A stretch of DNA of 64,000 nt. Origin: Saprospiraceae bacterium (GTDB taxonomy: Bacteria > Bacteroidota > Bacteroidia > Chitinophagales > Saprospiraceae). Within the stretch, counting starts at the first letter, position 1. Each line of letters opens with the position of its first letter. The stretch covers positions 3,134,001-3,198,000 of the forward strand of contig JADJLQ010000001.1 of assembly GCA_016709995.1 (NCBI GenBank), given 5' to 3'. Below, one piece after another: positions 34,569-43,038 of this stretch. A model generated the notes under the pieces. That model was not told the origin of the DNA. It made no database searches and saw only the letters and a list, made by a program, of their open reading frames with translations. The position numbers were made by a program, and so were the translations under genes.

Positions 34569-35867
34569 ATGGAAAATAATTTTTTTAAAAAAAACCAGCT
34601 AACCCTTCGTGGTATAATGGTCGGTTTTATCATATTGGTCTTAATGATCCCCATGGCCAATATCTCGAGCCTGGTTCAGGAGCGACAAAATCGCCAAACG
34701 GAAGTGAGCCAGGAAGTAAGCAATAAATGGGCATCCAATCAAACCATCAATGGACCCGTTTTGATCATTCCGTATATAGAATTATCCTTAGATCAAAAAA
34801 ACACCTTTAGAAAACTGGCTTATTTCCTGCCATCAGATTTGAATGCAGCAGTATTGGTCACACCTCAAACACGACACAGAAGTATCTTTGACATTGTCGT
34901 ATATCAATCAAAGGTCATTGTCACCGGAAAATTTGATAGTTTGAATATCAGCACTCTTAATATTCCTACCACAGCCATATTGTGGAATGAAGCATTTATT
35001 TGTCTTGGGTTGACGGACTTTAGAGGTCTGGAAGATCAAATTAATATAATCTGGGACACACAACAATATACTTTTGAAGTAGGTGCGCCAATGAATGATT
35101 TTATTCCTAATGGGCTGAAAGTAAATATCCCAAATAACTCACTTACCTCATCCCAACATTCATTTTCGCTGGAGCTGGGTCTTCGAGGATCACAAAATTT
35201 ATCCTTCGTGCCTACCGGAAAAACTACAAAGGTGCATATGGAATCCAGCTGGCCGGACCCTTCTTTTACCGGCGCTTTTTTACCCACGGACCAGGCTCAA
35301 ATCACCGAACAAGGTTTTATAGCAGACTGGAAAATATTAGACCTGAACCGCAATTTTCCTCAAAGTTTTAAGGATACCAAATATGAGGTACATGCAGCAG
35401 ATTTTGGTGTGAATTTTTTGAAGGGATCCGATCATTATTCAAAGACGACGAGGTCAGTAAAATACGCGCTCCTGTTTATCGGCCTTACGCTGGCATTGTA
35501 TTATTTTATTGAAATATTGCAGCAAAAAGAAGTGCATGCTTTTCAATATGTTTTAGTGGGCCTGGCCCTATGTGTGTTTTATACGCTGCTGTTGTCGATA
35601 TCAGAATACCTTAATTATAATTGGGCTTATTTGATCGCCGCTGGCTCCATAGTTTTGTTGGTGACCTGGTACACTACTTTTGTATTTAAGAGCAAAAAAA
35701 TTGCAGGGACTTTCAGCTTAGTACTGACTTTGTTGTATGGCTTTATTTTTATATTGATTCAATTGCAGGATTGGGCTTTATTGATCGGGAGCGTAGGATT
35801 GTTTGTGGTATTGGCTGCGGTCATGTACTTTTCGAAAAGGATCAATTTTGAAAAAGCTGAATTGTAA
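34569..35867 (+). CDS. creD: CreD-family inner membrane protein
   Basis: 432 residues. An N-terminal helix (about 15-35) starts RGIMVGFIILVLMIPMANIS and is followed by QERQNRQTEVSQEVSNKWASNQTINGPVLIIPY, the clearest CreD signature. A large periplasmic beta-rich domain (about 60-290) includes TKVHMESSWPDPSFTGAFLP. The C-terminal half has about five helices (about 298-425). E. coli CreD is an inner membrane protein induced by CreBC and linked to colicin tolerance, with unknown biochemistry. Here it is preceded not by CreBC but by a winged-helix regulator and small membrane proteins, an arrangement seen in Bacteroidota. Confidence 0.92.
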   Translation: MENNFFKKNQLTLRGIMVGFIILVLMIPMANISSLVQERQNRQTEVSQEVSNKWASNQTINGPVLIIPYIELSLDQKNTFRKLAYFLPSDLNAAVLVTPQTRHRSIFDIVVYQSKVIVTGKFDSLNISTLNIPTTAILWNEAFICLGLTDFRGLEDQINIIWDTQQYTFEVGAPMNDFIPNGLKVNIPNNSLTSSQHSFSLELGLRGSQNLSFVPTGKTTKVHMESSWPDPSFTGAFLPTDQAQITEQGFIADWKILDLNRNFPQSFKDTKYEVHAADFGVNFLKGSDHYSKTTRSVKYALLFIGLTLALYYFIEILQQKEVHAFQYVLVGLALCVFYTLLLSISEYLNYNWAYLIAAGSIVLLVTWYTTFVFKSKKIAGTFSLVLTLLYGFIFILIQLQDWALLIGSVGLFVVLAAVMYFSKRINFEKAEL

Positions 35868-35926
35868 TATTTTAAAGTCAAAGATGCCCGCACGGATCTT
35901 TTAGCAATAATTATATCCGGAGATGA

Positions 35927-36550
35927 TTATTTAGGTTTTTCGTATTTCCAATTCCTGCCTTTGCCTTCTGCATTCCATTCTACCGTGGTGATAATCCTTT
36001 TTAGTCGAGTAGCTTCCGTCTTTGCTTCATTAATCCATTGGACATATTCTTTTTGATGGGAATAAGAAGCGGCATTAAATGTGTTTTTTGCTATTTCATT
36101 TTTGGCCAAAGCCCTGATGAGGTCTTCCGGCATATCGAGTACTTTTTTGTCATTCGGCAGAGGCTTAGGTCGGGGTGTTTTAATGCCGGCTTCATTTAAT
36201 TTGCTGGCTTCCTTAATCATTTTGATCATTACTTTATCAGCGGGTAGATCCTTCAGTGAAGTGATTTTACCAAGGTCACCCATGGCATTTTTTTCAGCCA
36301 TCTGCAAAACGCCTTTGCCCGATTGAATGAGTTCAGCTTTCCAAAAAGTAAAAGCACAATGAGCCTTGAATGCTGCCATAGAACACATGACATTGTCCTT
36401 ATAATCAAAATGGGGAAAGCTCCATTTTATGGTCTCTTCTACTTCAGGGCAAGCCTCATGTACTAATTGGCGGATATGATTCAAGATGGGTTGAGCGAAA
36501 GGAGCCGCTTGGTCGATATAGGCATCTATACGAGGATCAGTTCGTGGCAT
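35927..36550 (-). CDS. YdeI/OmpD-associated (DUF1801-like) family protein
   Basis: 207 residues, cytosolic. N-terminal DUF1801-type domain: FAQPILNHIRQLVHEACPEVEETIKWSFPHFDYKDNVMCSMAAFKAHCAFTFWK (about 16-70), where the W-PxF and F-HCAFTF strands are typical of the fold. The C-terminal half (about 118-207) matches the YdeI helical tail: PEDLIRALAKNEIAKNTFNAASYSHQKEYVQWINEAKTEATRLKRI. YdeI-type proteins are linked to antimicrobial peptide resistance in enterobacteria, but the biochemical role is unknown. Upstream (28 nt) is the aldo/keto reductase on the same strand, possibly co-transcribed. Confidence 0.88.
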   Translation of the reverse strand: MPRTDPRIDAYIDQAAPFAQPILNHIRQLVHEACPEVEETIKWSFPHFDYKDNVMCSMAAFKAHCAFTFWKAELIQSGKGVLQMAEKNAMGDLGKITSLKDLPADKVMIKMIKEASKLNEAGIKTPRPKPLPNDKKVLDMPEDLIRALAKNEIAKNTFNAASYSHQKEYVQWINEAKTEATRLKRIITTVEWNAEGKGRNWKYEKPK

Positions 36551-36578
36551 GCAATTCAGATTTAGGCTAAAATAAGAT

Positions 36579-37565
36579 TTAATTTTTATCTACATACTTC
36601 ATATTGTCTTCGTTGTACCTGGGGCCGGTATGCGGGTATTTTGCAATGATATCCTCCATGGCAGTCAATTCTTCATCGGTCAATTCCAGGCCGATGGCCC
36701 CAACATTTTCTTGCAGGTACCGGCGTTTTTTTGTTCCGGGAATAGGAATAATATGATCCCCTTGTGCAAGGACCCAGGCCAAAGCCAATTGAGCTGGAGT
36801 GCACCCTTTGTCCATGGCTAGTTGGGCAAAAGCCGAAGCCAGTGCCTGATTATTCGCTTCATATTCTTTTTGATACCTGGGTAGTTTTTTTCTGAAGTCC
36901 TGGTCATTAATATCTTCAAACTTTAAGGTATTGGTCATCAATCCGCGTGCAAGAGGACTGAATGGCACGAAAGTAATATTCAATGCTTCGCAGAGCGGCA
37001 AGATCTCAGCTTCTACCTCTCTACAAATCAGGGAGTACTCGCTTTGCAGCGCACTGATGGGATGGACGACATGGGCCCTTCGGATAGTATTGGCCGATGC
37101 CTCGGACAAGCCAAGATATCTAACCTTGCCCTGGTGTACCAACTCTGCCATAGCACCTACCATCTCTTCTATGGGTACATTTGGGTCTATCCTGTGAGCA
37201 TAATACAAATCAATGACATCGGTTTGTAGTCTGCTTAAGCTCTGGTCTATTGCTTTACGCACATTGTCAGGAGATCCATCGAATCCTCCAAAGCTGCCCG
37301 CACTGTATGGCTTGAAACCAAACTTGGTAGCCAGGAATATTTTAGAACGATTAGGTTTTAATACTTTCGAGATGAGTGTTTCGTTAGCGCCATTGGCATA
37401 TATGTCTGCTGTATCCCAAAAGTTGATACCGAGTTCTATCGATTTTTCAAGCGTGGCCCAGGACTCCTCATCATCCGGCTGGCCATAGGCATGATTCATG
37501 CCCATACATCCTAATCCTATCGCGGAAAGTGGTATGTTGGTGTCTCCAAAAAGTCTGTATTGCAT
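36579..37565 (-). CDS. Aldo/keto reductase (AKR13-like)
   Basis: 328 residues, a TIM-barrel NADPH-dependent oxidoreductase without signal peptide. The catalytic tetrad is visible: Asp in FWDTADIYANGANETL (Asp and Tyr near 51-56), Lys in KIFLATKFGFKP (about 81), and His in YYAHRIDPNVP (about 124). C-terminal cofactor-binding motif IPIPGTKKRRYLQENVGA (about 280-297). The layout suggests the IolS/YajO-like clade reducing small aldehydes and ketones; the substrate is unknown. It is probably in a transcript with the downstream YdeI-like gene. Confidence 0.93.
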   Translation of the reverse strand: MQYRLFGDTNIPLSAIGLGCMGMNHAYGQPDDEESWATLEKSIELGINFWDTADIYANGANETLISKVLKPNRSKIFLATKFGFKPYSAGSFGGFDGSPDNVRKAIDQSLSRLQTDVIDLYYAHRIDPNVPIEEMVGAMAELVHQGKVRYLGLSEASANTIRRAHVVHPISALQSEYSLICREVEAEILPLCEALNITFVPFSPLARGLMTNTLKFEDINDQDFRKKLPRYQKEYEANNQALASAFAQLAMDKGCTPAQLALAWVLAQGDHIIPIPGTKKRRYLQENVGAIGLELTDEELTAMEDIIAKYPHTGPRYNEDNMKYVDKN

Positions 37566-37620
37566 ATATATTTTCTAATAAGTTTATAAATCAAATTATT
37601 CTCATATCTATTTTGTCGAT

Positions 37621-38031
37621 TTAAGGGTACAGTCCTGCCTGTATGAGATCCAATCTCTCCAGAATACGATTTACTTCGTTTAACTTCAAAAGTTTGATCG
37701 TTGCTGTTCCGATTTCAGTGGAAGAAATTATGGTTCCTGATTCTAGTTTGAAATGCTCAGACCAAGTATCTATCCTCGGGTTAAATAAGCGAACAAGATT
37801 CTTCAAATCCTTTGATAATGTGGCTAGATCACTCCCTTTAGCTGAGTTGAATATTGGACAAGCATAGGCTAAATTTTCAAACTTTGTATCTCCGCCGTGT
37901 TTGCGACTAATAATATGATCGCACTGATATCGAAAGAATGAATCGACTTCTAATCTTCTACAATACTCACATCGAAAATTGGCTCTAGCTCCAACTTGCC
38001 TCCTTAAGTAGTCAGGTATGTTCTGACTCAT
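37621..38031 (-). CDS. HNH endonuclease
   Basis: 136 residues. The beta-beta-alpha metal motif is clear: FRCEYCRRLE (zinc-like CxxC, about 20-25), YQCDHIISRKHGGDTKFENLAYACPIFNSAKGSD (about 34-70). The catalytic His is in DHI, the Asn in ENLAYAC, and a further His/Asn site in the last helix is replaced by NSAKG, as in other standalone HNH enzymes. The protein is probably a small DNA nuclease; mobile-element or toxin roles cannot be separated. It follows an 81-residue small protein by 4 nt, and the two are likely co-translated. Confidence 0.88.
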   Translation of the reverse strand: MSQNIPDYLRRQVGARANFRCEYCRRLEVDSFFRYQCDHIISRKHGGDTKFENLAYACPIFNSAKGSDLATLSKDLKNLVRLFNPRIDTWSEHFKLESGTIISSTEIGTATIKLLKLNEVNRILERLDLIQAGLYP

Positions 38032-38035
38032 ATTT

Positions 38036-38281
38036 CTAAATTTTTTGGGAAATCTGAAGCCTGGCTTTTGACTTAGATAGTCTCACGATATGCTCTAATA
38101 TCAGGAAATGATCTAGTTCCTCTTGTTCAGCTTTACTGAGAGAAGTATCCTTTTGCATTTCCAAAAGCTCATCTAGTCGCATTTGGATGGATTCAGGAGC
38201 ATGATAACTCAAAACTTTTATTGGGTCCAGGGAAGCAATAAAATCAGCAAAGGAGCCATACACATTCAATTGAGTTTCCAT
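38036..38281 (-). CDS. Small helical partner of the HNH nuclease
   Basis: 81 residues, all helical and charged: FADFIASLDPIKVLSYHAPE, then RLDELLEMQKDTSLSKAEQEELDHFL and HIVRLSKSKARL. This is a recognisable class of small proteins, with a conserved leucine-zipper-like pattern and a terminal arginine/lysine helix, commonly found just upstream of PIN or HNH genes. By context it may be an antitoxin or accessory factor; no DNA-binding fold is evident. Four nt separate it from the HNH start. Confidence 0.65.
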   Translation of the reverse strand: METQLNVYGSFADFIASLDPIKVLSYHAPESIQMRLDELLEMQKDTSLSKAEQEELDHFLILEHIVRLSKSKARLQISQKI

Positions 38282-38471
38282 ACTAATTCTTTCTTGGTAA
38301 AATTAACCCATTTTTGAAAACTTTTATCAAATTAGATTATGGTACAATCAAAGTGGATAAGTTTTGGAATTTTGGTTCGATGTTGAAAAACCTGACCTAC
38401 ATCCTCTACTAAAAAATTTTGTCAAATGCAGATTTTCTATAATATATTTACAGTCTTAAATTATCAATATT

Positions 38472-38567
38472 ATGGCAAAGACAAAAGACACGAAAAAGGA
38501 AACTAAAAAAGCGCCAGCTAAGTCTCTGAAAGAAAAACGAGCTGATAAAAAAGCAAAAGGCAAATAG
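38472..38567 (+). CDS. 31-residue lysine-rich basic protein
   Basis: A very short ORF of 31 residues (start MAKTKDTKKETKKAP, end KKAKGK) with roughly half Lys/Arg and a few Ala/Asp/Glu. Tiny Lys-rich proteins of this shape (MAKTKDTKKE...) recur in Bacteroidota genomes, and codon use looks normal. A basic nucleic-acid or ribosome-associated role is possible but unproven. An AT-rich TATAATATATTTAC stretch about 25 nt upstream could be its promoter, and a long palindrome (38581-38641) follows directly. Confidence 0.55.
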   Translation: MAKTKDTKKETKKAPAKSLKEKRADKKAKGK

Positions 38568-38580
38568 CTTGCGCAAAGAC

Positions 38581-38641
38581 GATTATAGGTTGACGATCGT
38601 CGATTGGATTTATACCAATCGTGTATCGTCAATCTATGATC
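38581..38641. repeat. 61-nt near-perfect inverted repeat, likely bidirectional terminator
   Basis: Left arm 38581-38607 and right arm 38615-38641 (27 nt each) are complementary except for two G-U and about two mismatched positions, around a 7-nt loop (ATTTATA). It lies between the small basic gene (plus) and argC (minus, ending at 38659), so it may terminate both. Its length is unusual for a simple terminator, so a palindromic repeat element is an alternative. Confidence 0.65.
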
Positions 38642-38658
38642 ACAATAGACCGACCTCC

Positions 38659-39624
38659 TTAATACACCACGCCCTTCAATTTTAACCCGCTTTCTTCAGG
38701 CCAACCATACATGATATTCATATTCTGTACAGCCTGGCCGCTGGCTCCTTTCAATAAATTGTCCAACGCCGAGATGATCAGCAATTTGTCTTGATGCTTT
38801 TCGAGATGCAACAAACATTTATTGGTGTTGACGACTTGTTTTAGATCAGGATTTTCATCGGTGAGCTTTACAAAAGGCTCTTCGATATAATATTGAGTGA
38901 AGAGATCTTTCGCTTCTGCGATTGAAATATCCACCGTAAAGTATACTGTAGCAAATATGCCCCTGGTAAAATTGCCCCGCACCGGTATAAAATGTATTGG
39001 AGCGACGAAATCAGGGTATAATTGGGATAGCGACTGCCTGATCTCCGGTACATGTTGGTGTGTAAAGGGCTTGTATACACTGATATTGTTGGTACGCCAA
39101 CTGTAATGTACCGTATCACTCAAAGCCTGACCAGCGCCGGTGCTCCCTGTGATCGCGTTGACATGGATCTCATGATTTAATAATTTTGCCTCCGCCAGGG
39201 GTAATAAGGCCAGCTGGATCGCAGTGGCAAAACATCCACAATTGGCTATATGCCTGCTGATCCTGATTTTTTCACGATTGAGCTCCGGCAATCCATATAC
39301 AAAATCATGAGAAGGATCAGCCAATCTATAATCCATACTCAGGTCTATAATGCGCGTTTTTTTGTCCAGGGTAGTCCTGGCTAGAAACTCTTTTGCTTTT
39401 CCATGCCCGGTACATAAAAAAATCACCTCCGGCATACCATTTAATGCTGAACTAAACACCAGGTCGGTATCTCCTACTAAATCAGTGTGAATAGAAGACA
39501 CTAATTTGCCAGCCTGGCTTTCACTGACGACGGCGCTCAATTCTACAAAAGGGTGATTGAGTAAAATCCTGATCAATTCTCCTCCGGTGTAGCCGGCTCC
39601 TCCAATTATCGCTACGGGTATCAT
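38659..39624 (-). CDS. argC: N-acetyl-gamma-glutamyl-phosphate reductase
   Basis: 321 residues from the ATG at 39624; a 15-residue N-terminal extension to 39669 is unlikely because a -7 box overlaps it. It reduces N-acetylglutamyl-5-phosphate to the semialdehyde in arginine biosynthesis. NAD(P) loop IIGGAGYTGGELIRILL near the N-terminus, the catalytic cysteine in ANCGCFATAIQLALLPLAE (about 130), TGSTGAGQALSDT, and the histidine-containing PVRGNFTRGIFATVY are all present. It is monocistronic here with no other arg genes nearby. In some Bacteroidota the pathway uses succinylated intermediates. Confidence 0.95.
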   Translation of the reverse strand: MIPVAIIGGAGYTGGELIRILLNHPFVELSAVVSESQAGKLVSSIHTDLVGDTDLVFSSALNGMPEVIFLCTGHGKAKEFLARTTLDKKTRIIDLSMDYRLADPSHDFVYGLPELNREKIRISRHIANCGCFATAIQLALLPLAEAKLLNHEIHVNAITGSTGAGQALSDTVHYSWRTNNISVYKPFTHQHVPEIRQSLSQLYPDFVAPIHFIPVRGNFTRGIFATVYFTVDISIAEAKDLFTQYYIEEPFVKLTDENPDLKQVVNTNKCLLHLEKHQDKLLIISALDNLLKGASGQAVQNMNIMYGWPEESGLKLKGVVY

Positions 39625-39628
39625 GGTG

Positions 39629-39636
39629 CAAAAATA
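39629..39636 (-). promoter_or_regulatory. Putative -7 box adjoining the argC start
   Basis: The minus strand reads TATTTTTG, an exact TAnnTTTG match, 4 nt before the argC ATG (39624). It predicts a leaderless transcript and rules against the longer start codon. Confidence 0.5.
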
Positions 39637-39654
39637 AGGTTTAAGTGTGTAAAT

Positions 39655-39722
39655 GGGCCACTTCACCACTTTACCAATTCACCATATTAGCTCTCCACCA
39701 TTCACCCTCCTTCACTCCTTCC
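39655..39722 (-). repeat. Degenerate GGTGAA-type short tandem repeat
   Basis: Read on the minus strand, this intergenic stretch is built of variants of GGTGAAnTG (GGTGAATGGTGGA..., GGTGAATTGGTAAAGTGGTGAAGTGG), a purine-rich decayed minisatellite with 8-9 nt units. It lies between the 3' end of the ABC transporter gene and the argC promoter. No function is evident. Confidence 0.5.
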
Positions 39723-41573
39723 TCACAAATATCCCTGGGCTTGTAAAGTAAATAATTCATGGTATAAACCCTGATGTGCGAGAAGTTCTTCATGACTGCC
39801 TAACTCCAGCATTTGCCCATTTTTTAATACAAGGATACGATCAGCCATCCGAACTGTGCTGAATCTATGGGAGATAATTACAGCCGTCTTGCCCGCCGTC
39901 AATTCAGAAAATCTCTTAAAAACTTCAAATTCTGCACGGGCATCCAGGGCAGCAGTGGGTTCATCCAGGATCACGATAGATGCATTGCGCATATAGGCAC
40001 GCGCGAGGGCGATTTTCTGCCATTCACCGCCACTCAGATCTACCCCATCGGCAAATCGTCTGCCGAGCATTTGTTTGTATTTGGCAGGTAGTTTTTCGAT
40101 GACTGCATCTGCGAGGCTGAGGTGGGCTGAACTGATCACGGTCTCCTCTTCACTCAGCGACTCGATTTTTCCAACGGCTATGTTTTCGTCGGCTTTGAAA
40201 TTGAACCGGACGAAGTCCTGAAAGATGACCCCAATCATCTGTCGATAGGAGGTCAGGGAGAATTTTTTGATATCGACTTCATCGAGATAGATAGTATTTT
40301 CTGTCGGATCATACATCTTGGCGATCAATTTGACCAGGGTGGTTTTACCCGAGCCATTTTCTCCTACCAGGGCCAGTTTTTCACCAGCATTCAAGGTAAA
40401 ACTGATATTTCTCAAAGCCCAAATTTCGGTGCCCGGGTATTTAAAACCGACCTTATCAAATCGGACACCATGCTTAATCGTAGTTGGAGCTTGAATCGCA
40501 CCCGGTTGGTCCATGATCAAGGGCTCTATAGCCAAAAAATCATAATAATCCTGTAAATACAAGGCAGACTCTGTGATTCGGGTAAAAGTGGATAATATAT
40601 TTTGCAGTTGATTTTGCAGTCTGTTGAATGATCCGGATAAAAAGGTAAGATCTCCTATGGTCAACGCACCAGCCAATGTCCTAATCACGATCAAAATATA
40701 GGCTCCATAATATGCCGTGGTACTGACCAGTTGTAAGAGAGTACCCCATATCGTCCTTTTGATCGCAAGCGCTTTATTGGCCTGGTAATATTCATCAGCA
40801 ATTTTAGCAAATCGCTTGGAGAGAAAATGGTCCAACCCAAATACCTTGACCTCTTTGGCTGTCTCTACACTGGCACCGATGTATCGCAAATAGTCAAGCT
40901 CCCGCCGCTGCGGGGTCCAACTGCGTACCAGTGAGTAGCTGAATCTCGAAAAATAAGCTTCACTAATAAAGGAAGGCAACACTGCTACAATCAATAATAC
41001 GATCAACCAGGGTTCGAAGGCTATCAACCCGGCTGACAAAAACAAGATCGTAATGATATCTTGAAATTGGCTCAATACCATCGACATCAACACTACCCGT
41101 CCGGTAGTCTGTCGACGAGCCCTTTCCAGTTTATCATAAAAGTCAGGGTTTTCATACATGCTCAGATCTATGGTAGCCGCTTTGTTCATCAACTCAACCG
41201 AAGAAACATTGCCATATAGATCACCGAGCAAACTTTCAGATAAATTCATCACCCGGCTGATCAGCTCAGAAACCATCGTCACACCAAACTCCAGGCCTAT
41301 CCATACCCATAGATTGTGTGGATCACCCCCTTTGTTATTGATGAGATGAACGATCTCGTCTATAATCAACTTGCCTATATACAGTTGAGCCAGGGGTACT
41401 GCAGATTTGACCAATCTCAAAATAATATTAGTCAGGGTCAGGGCTGGCGAGGTTCGCCAGATCATTTTAAAAAAAGGAATCAGCAGTTTGAGCGATTTGA
41501 GACTTTCGACAAAACCTTTTTTAGGAGCACCTTCCATTTCCGGAGGAGGGCCGCCGCCACCACGCATAGACAT
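39723..41573 (-). CDS. ABC exporter, fused membrane and ATPase domains
   Basis: 616 residues from the ATG at 41573; starts further upstream are excluded because a TATCTTTG promoter lies at 41580-41587. N-terminal type-1 exporter membrane domain (about 30-330, roughly six helices) and C-terminal nucleotide-binding domain: Walker A GENGSGKTTLVKLI (about 401), Q-loop VIFQDFVRF, signature LSGGEWQKIALARA (about 515), Walker B IVILDEPTAALD and H-loop IISHRFSTVR. A poly-Gly/Pro N-terminus (MSMRGGGGPPPEMEG) is typical of this Bacteroidota exporter group. It would act as a homodimer exporting a lipid, peptide or drug; the substrate is unknown. Confidence 0.93.
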   Translation of the reverse strand: MSMRGGGGPPPEMEGAPKKGFVESLKSLKLLIPFFKMIWRTSPALTLTNIILRLVKSAVPLAQLYIGKLIIDEIVHLINNKGGDPHNLWVWIGLEFGVTMVSELISRVMNLSESLLGDLYGNVSSVELMNKAATIDLSMYENPDFYDKLERARRQTTGRVVLMSMVLSQFQDIITILFLSAGLIAFEPWLIVLLIVAVLPSFISEAYFSRFSYSLVRSWTPQRRELDYLRYIGASVETAKEVKVFGLDHFLSKRFAKIADEYYQANKALAIKRTIWGTLLQLVSTTAYYGAYILIVIRTLAGALTIGDLTFLSGSFNRLQNQLQNILSTFTRITESALYLQDYYDFLAIEPLIMDQPGAIQAPTTIKHGVRFDKVGFKYPGTEIWALRNISFTLNAGEKLALVGENGSGKTTLVKLIAKMYDPTENTIYLDEVDIKKFSLTSYRQMIGVIFQDFVRFNFKADENIAVGKIESLSEEETVISSAHLSLADAVIEKLPAKYKQMLGRRFADGVDLSGGEWQKIALARAYMRNASIVILDEPTAALDARAEFEVFKRFSELTAGKTAVIISHRFSTVRMADRILVLKNGQMLELGSHEELLAHQGLYHELFTLQAQGYL

Positions 41574-41579
41574 AATGAT

Positions 41580-41587
41580 CAAAGATA
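41580..41587 (-). promoter_or_regulatory. Putative -7 box adjoining the ABC exporter start
   Basis: The minus strand reads TATCTTTG, an exact TAnnTTTG match, 6 nt upstream of the ATG at 41573. It indicates a leaderless or near-leaderless mRNA and fixes the start. Confidence 0.5.
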
Positions 41588-41666
41588 GAATAATCCTCCT
41601 GGCATAAATTAAAAAAAGGTATACCCGGATCTCCTGATACACCTTATCCACTAATGCAAAAAGATA

Positions 41667-42152
41667 TTATTTGCCGGACTCCATGGGCATCGATATGACT
41701 GGAACCTGAGTGTCCATTTCAATTAACCACTTGCCATTTACTTTGTGTACCAGCGTGATAAATTTGGCTTTACCTCCTATTTGTTGCCCGCCCTTGAGCT
41801 TAATGTCTGAATCGATATCTGCGATCAACATGGCCACAGTAGGTTCTATAAAGGTAATCGTGGGTGTAGAGGATGTCCATACAGGAGTACCTTCAATCAT
41901 GGTCTTAAATTCTTCATATCCTTTTTTGATGGCTTCCTTGCCGACCAGGATGCTACCATCTGGATATACTTCGGTAGCAGTTGCGCTGTAAAAGCTCCAC
42001 ATAGCAGACTCATTATTGGATTGATACGCAGTCCAGACATCCTTCCACATTTTTAATAGCGCTTCTTCACTTTTTTGATTTTGAGCAAAGGCCAAATTTG
42101 CAATACCAAACATCATGATGGTCATTACGGCTGCTGATAAATTCTTTTTCAT
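41667..42152 (-). CDS. Exported SnoaL/DUF4440-like (NTF2-fold) protein
   Basis: 161 residues with a clear signal peptide (1-23, IANLAFAQ). The rest is an NTF2-fold domain: KMWKDVWTAYQSNNESAMWSFYSATATEVYPDG (about 33-65), then GKEAIKKGYEEFKTMIEG, and strands around AKFITLVHKVNGKWLIEMDTQVPV. Cone-shaped NTF2 domains bind small hydrophobic ligands, or act as isomerases/cyclases in other members; no catalytic dyad is obvious here. Monocistronic, located between the exporter and the metal/sigma operon, with about 230 nt upstream holding no further feature. Confidence 0.8.
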   Translation of the reverse strand: MKKNLSAAVMTIMMFGIANLAFAQNQKSEEALLKMWKDVWTAYQSNNESAMWSFYSATATEVYPDGSILVGKEAIKKGYEEFKTMIEGTPVWTSSTPTITFIEPTVAMLIADIDSDIKLKGGQQIGGKAKFITLVHKVNGKWLIEMDTQVPVISMPMESGK

Positions 42153-42381
42153 TTTTTTTAAATTGATTTTATGATTTAATGTTTTTAATGAAACAAAGAT
42201 CTCTCCCTGGCCATCGTTTGCGCATGAGCGGAAGTGCTGAAAATCATACGTTGAAATGCGTAATGGAGTGGAAAAAAAACAATCATGAGTTGTCCGGAAG
42301 GACTATAATAAGTGCCTTCTGCCTATACATGACAGTGTAGCGGCTAAAAATAGTAGCCTGGGAAATAACCCATTAAAAAAA

Positions 42382-43038
42382 TTACTGTTCTTCCAATAAT
42401 ACCCTTATATCGGCGATCATTTGGTCTATCTCTACCTCTAAAGTACCGTTATAGATACCTCGGATGCGCTGATGACCGTCTACGAGCAGTACATGTTCTG
42501 TATGCAAAAAATCAGTGCTGTCCCTGGTAAAACCCAGGTCTTCTTCAGCAAAATAAGATTGACGGGCCAGGGTGTAGATTTCACTTTTATCACCAGTGAG
42601 CAGGTGCCAGTTTTTTGATTGAATATTGTTTTTAACAGCGTAGGCTTTCAAACGCCCTACTGTATCAATCCATGGGGTCACACTGAAGGAGAGGATGGCT
42701 ACCTCTTCACGATCTCCAAATGCCTGGGAGACTGACTTCATATGATCTGTCATCACCGGGCAGATACTCATACAGCTGGTAAAAATAAAATTGGCTACAT
42801 GAATCTTGCCATGTAGGATGGTATCTGTGATAGTATCGCCATGCTGATCCATCATGGTAAAATGACCTATCTGATGTGGCACCAGAAGCTCGGCTTCCTC
42901 CTGATGATCTAAGAACAGAGGAGTAAAATCAGGAGTATTGTAATAAGGCAATCGGTGATCCTTAGGCACTTCCTTGCAGGCAGTGGCCAGAATCAATAGC
43001 ATAAAAGCCAAAAATCTAAAAGATACTGTCAGATACAT
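42382..43038 (-). CDS. SCO1/SenC-family copper chaperone lipoprotein
   Basis: 218 residues. Lipobox LILATAC (Cys about 21) predicts a lipoprotein. The thioredoxin-like SCO domain has FTSCMSICPVMTDHMK (CxxxC, about 93-97) and the distal copper His in TEHVLLVDGHQRIRGIYNG. SCO proteins deliver copper to the CuA site of cytochrome oxidase or other periplasmic cuproproteins and reduce disulfides. It is the last gene of a dense seven-gene minus-strand set that includes an ECF sigma factor. Its first 23 nt overlap the end of the YwqK-like gene. Confidence 0.92.
   Translation of the reverse strand: MYLTVSFRFLAFMLLILATACKEVPKDHRLPYYNTPDFTPLFLDHQEEAELLVPHQIGHFTMMDQHGDTITDTILHGKIHVANFIFTSCMSICPVMTDHMKSVSQAFGDREEVAILSFSVTPWIDTVGRLKAYAVKNNIQSKNWHLLTGDKSEIYTLARQSYFAEEDLGFTRDSTDFLHTEHVLLVDGHQRIRGIYNGTLEVEIDQMIADIRVLLEEQ

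Noticed and set aside
39655..39722. Short repeat considered as a CRISPR array
   Set aside because: Units of 8-9 nt are too short and no conserved repeats with unique spacers or cas genes occur.
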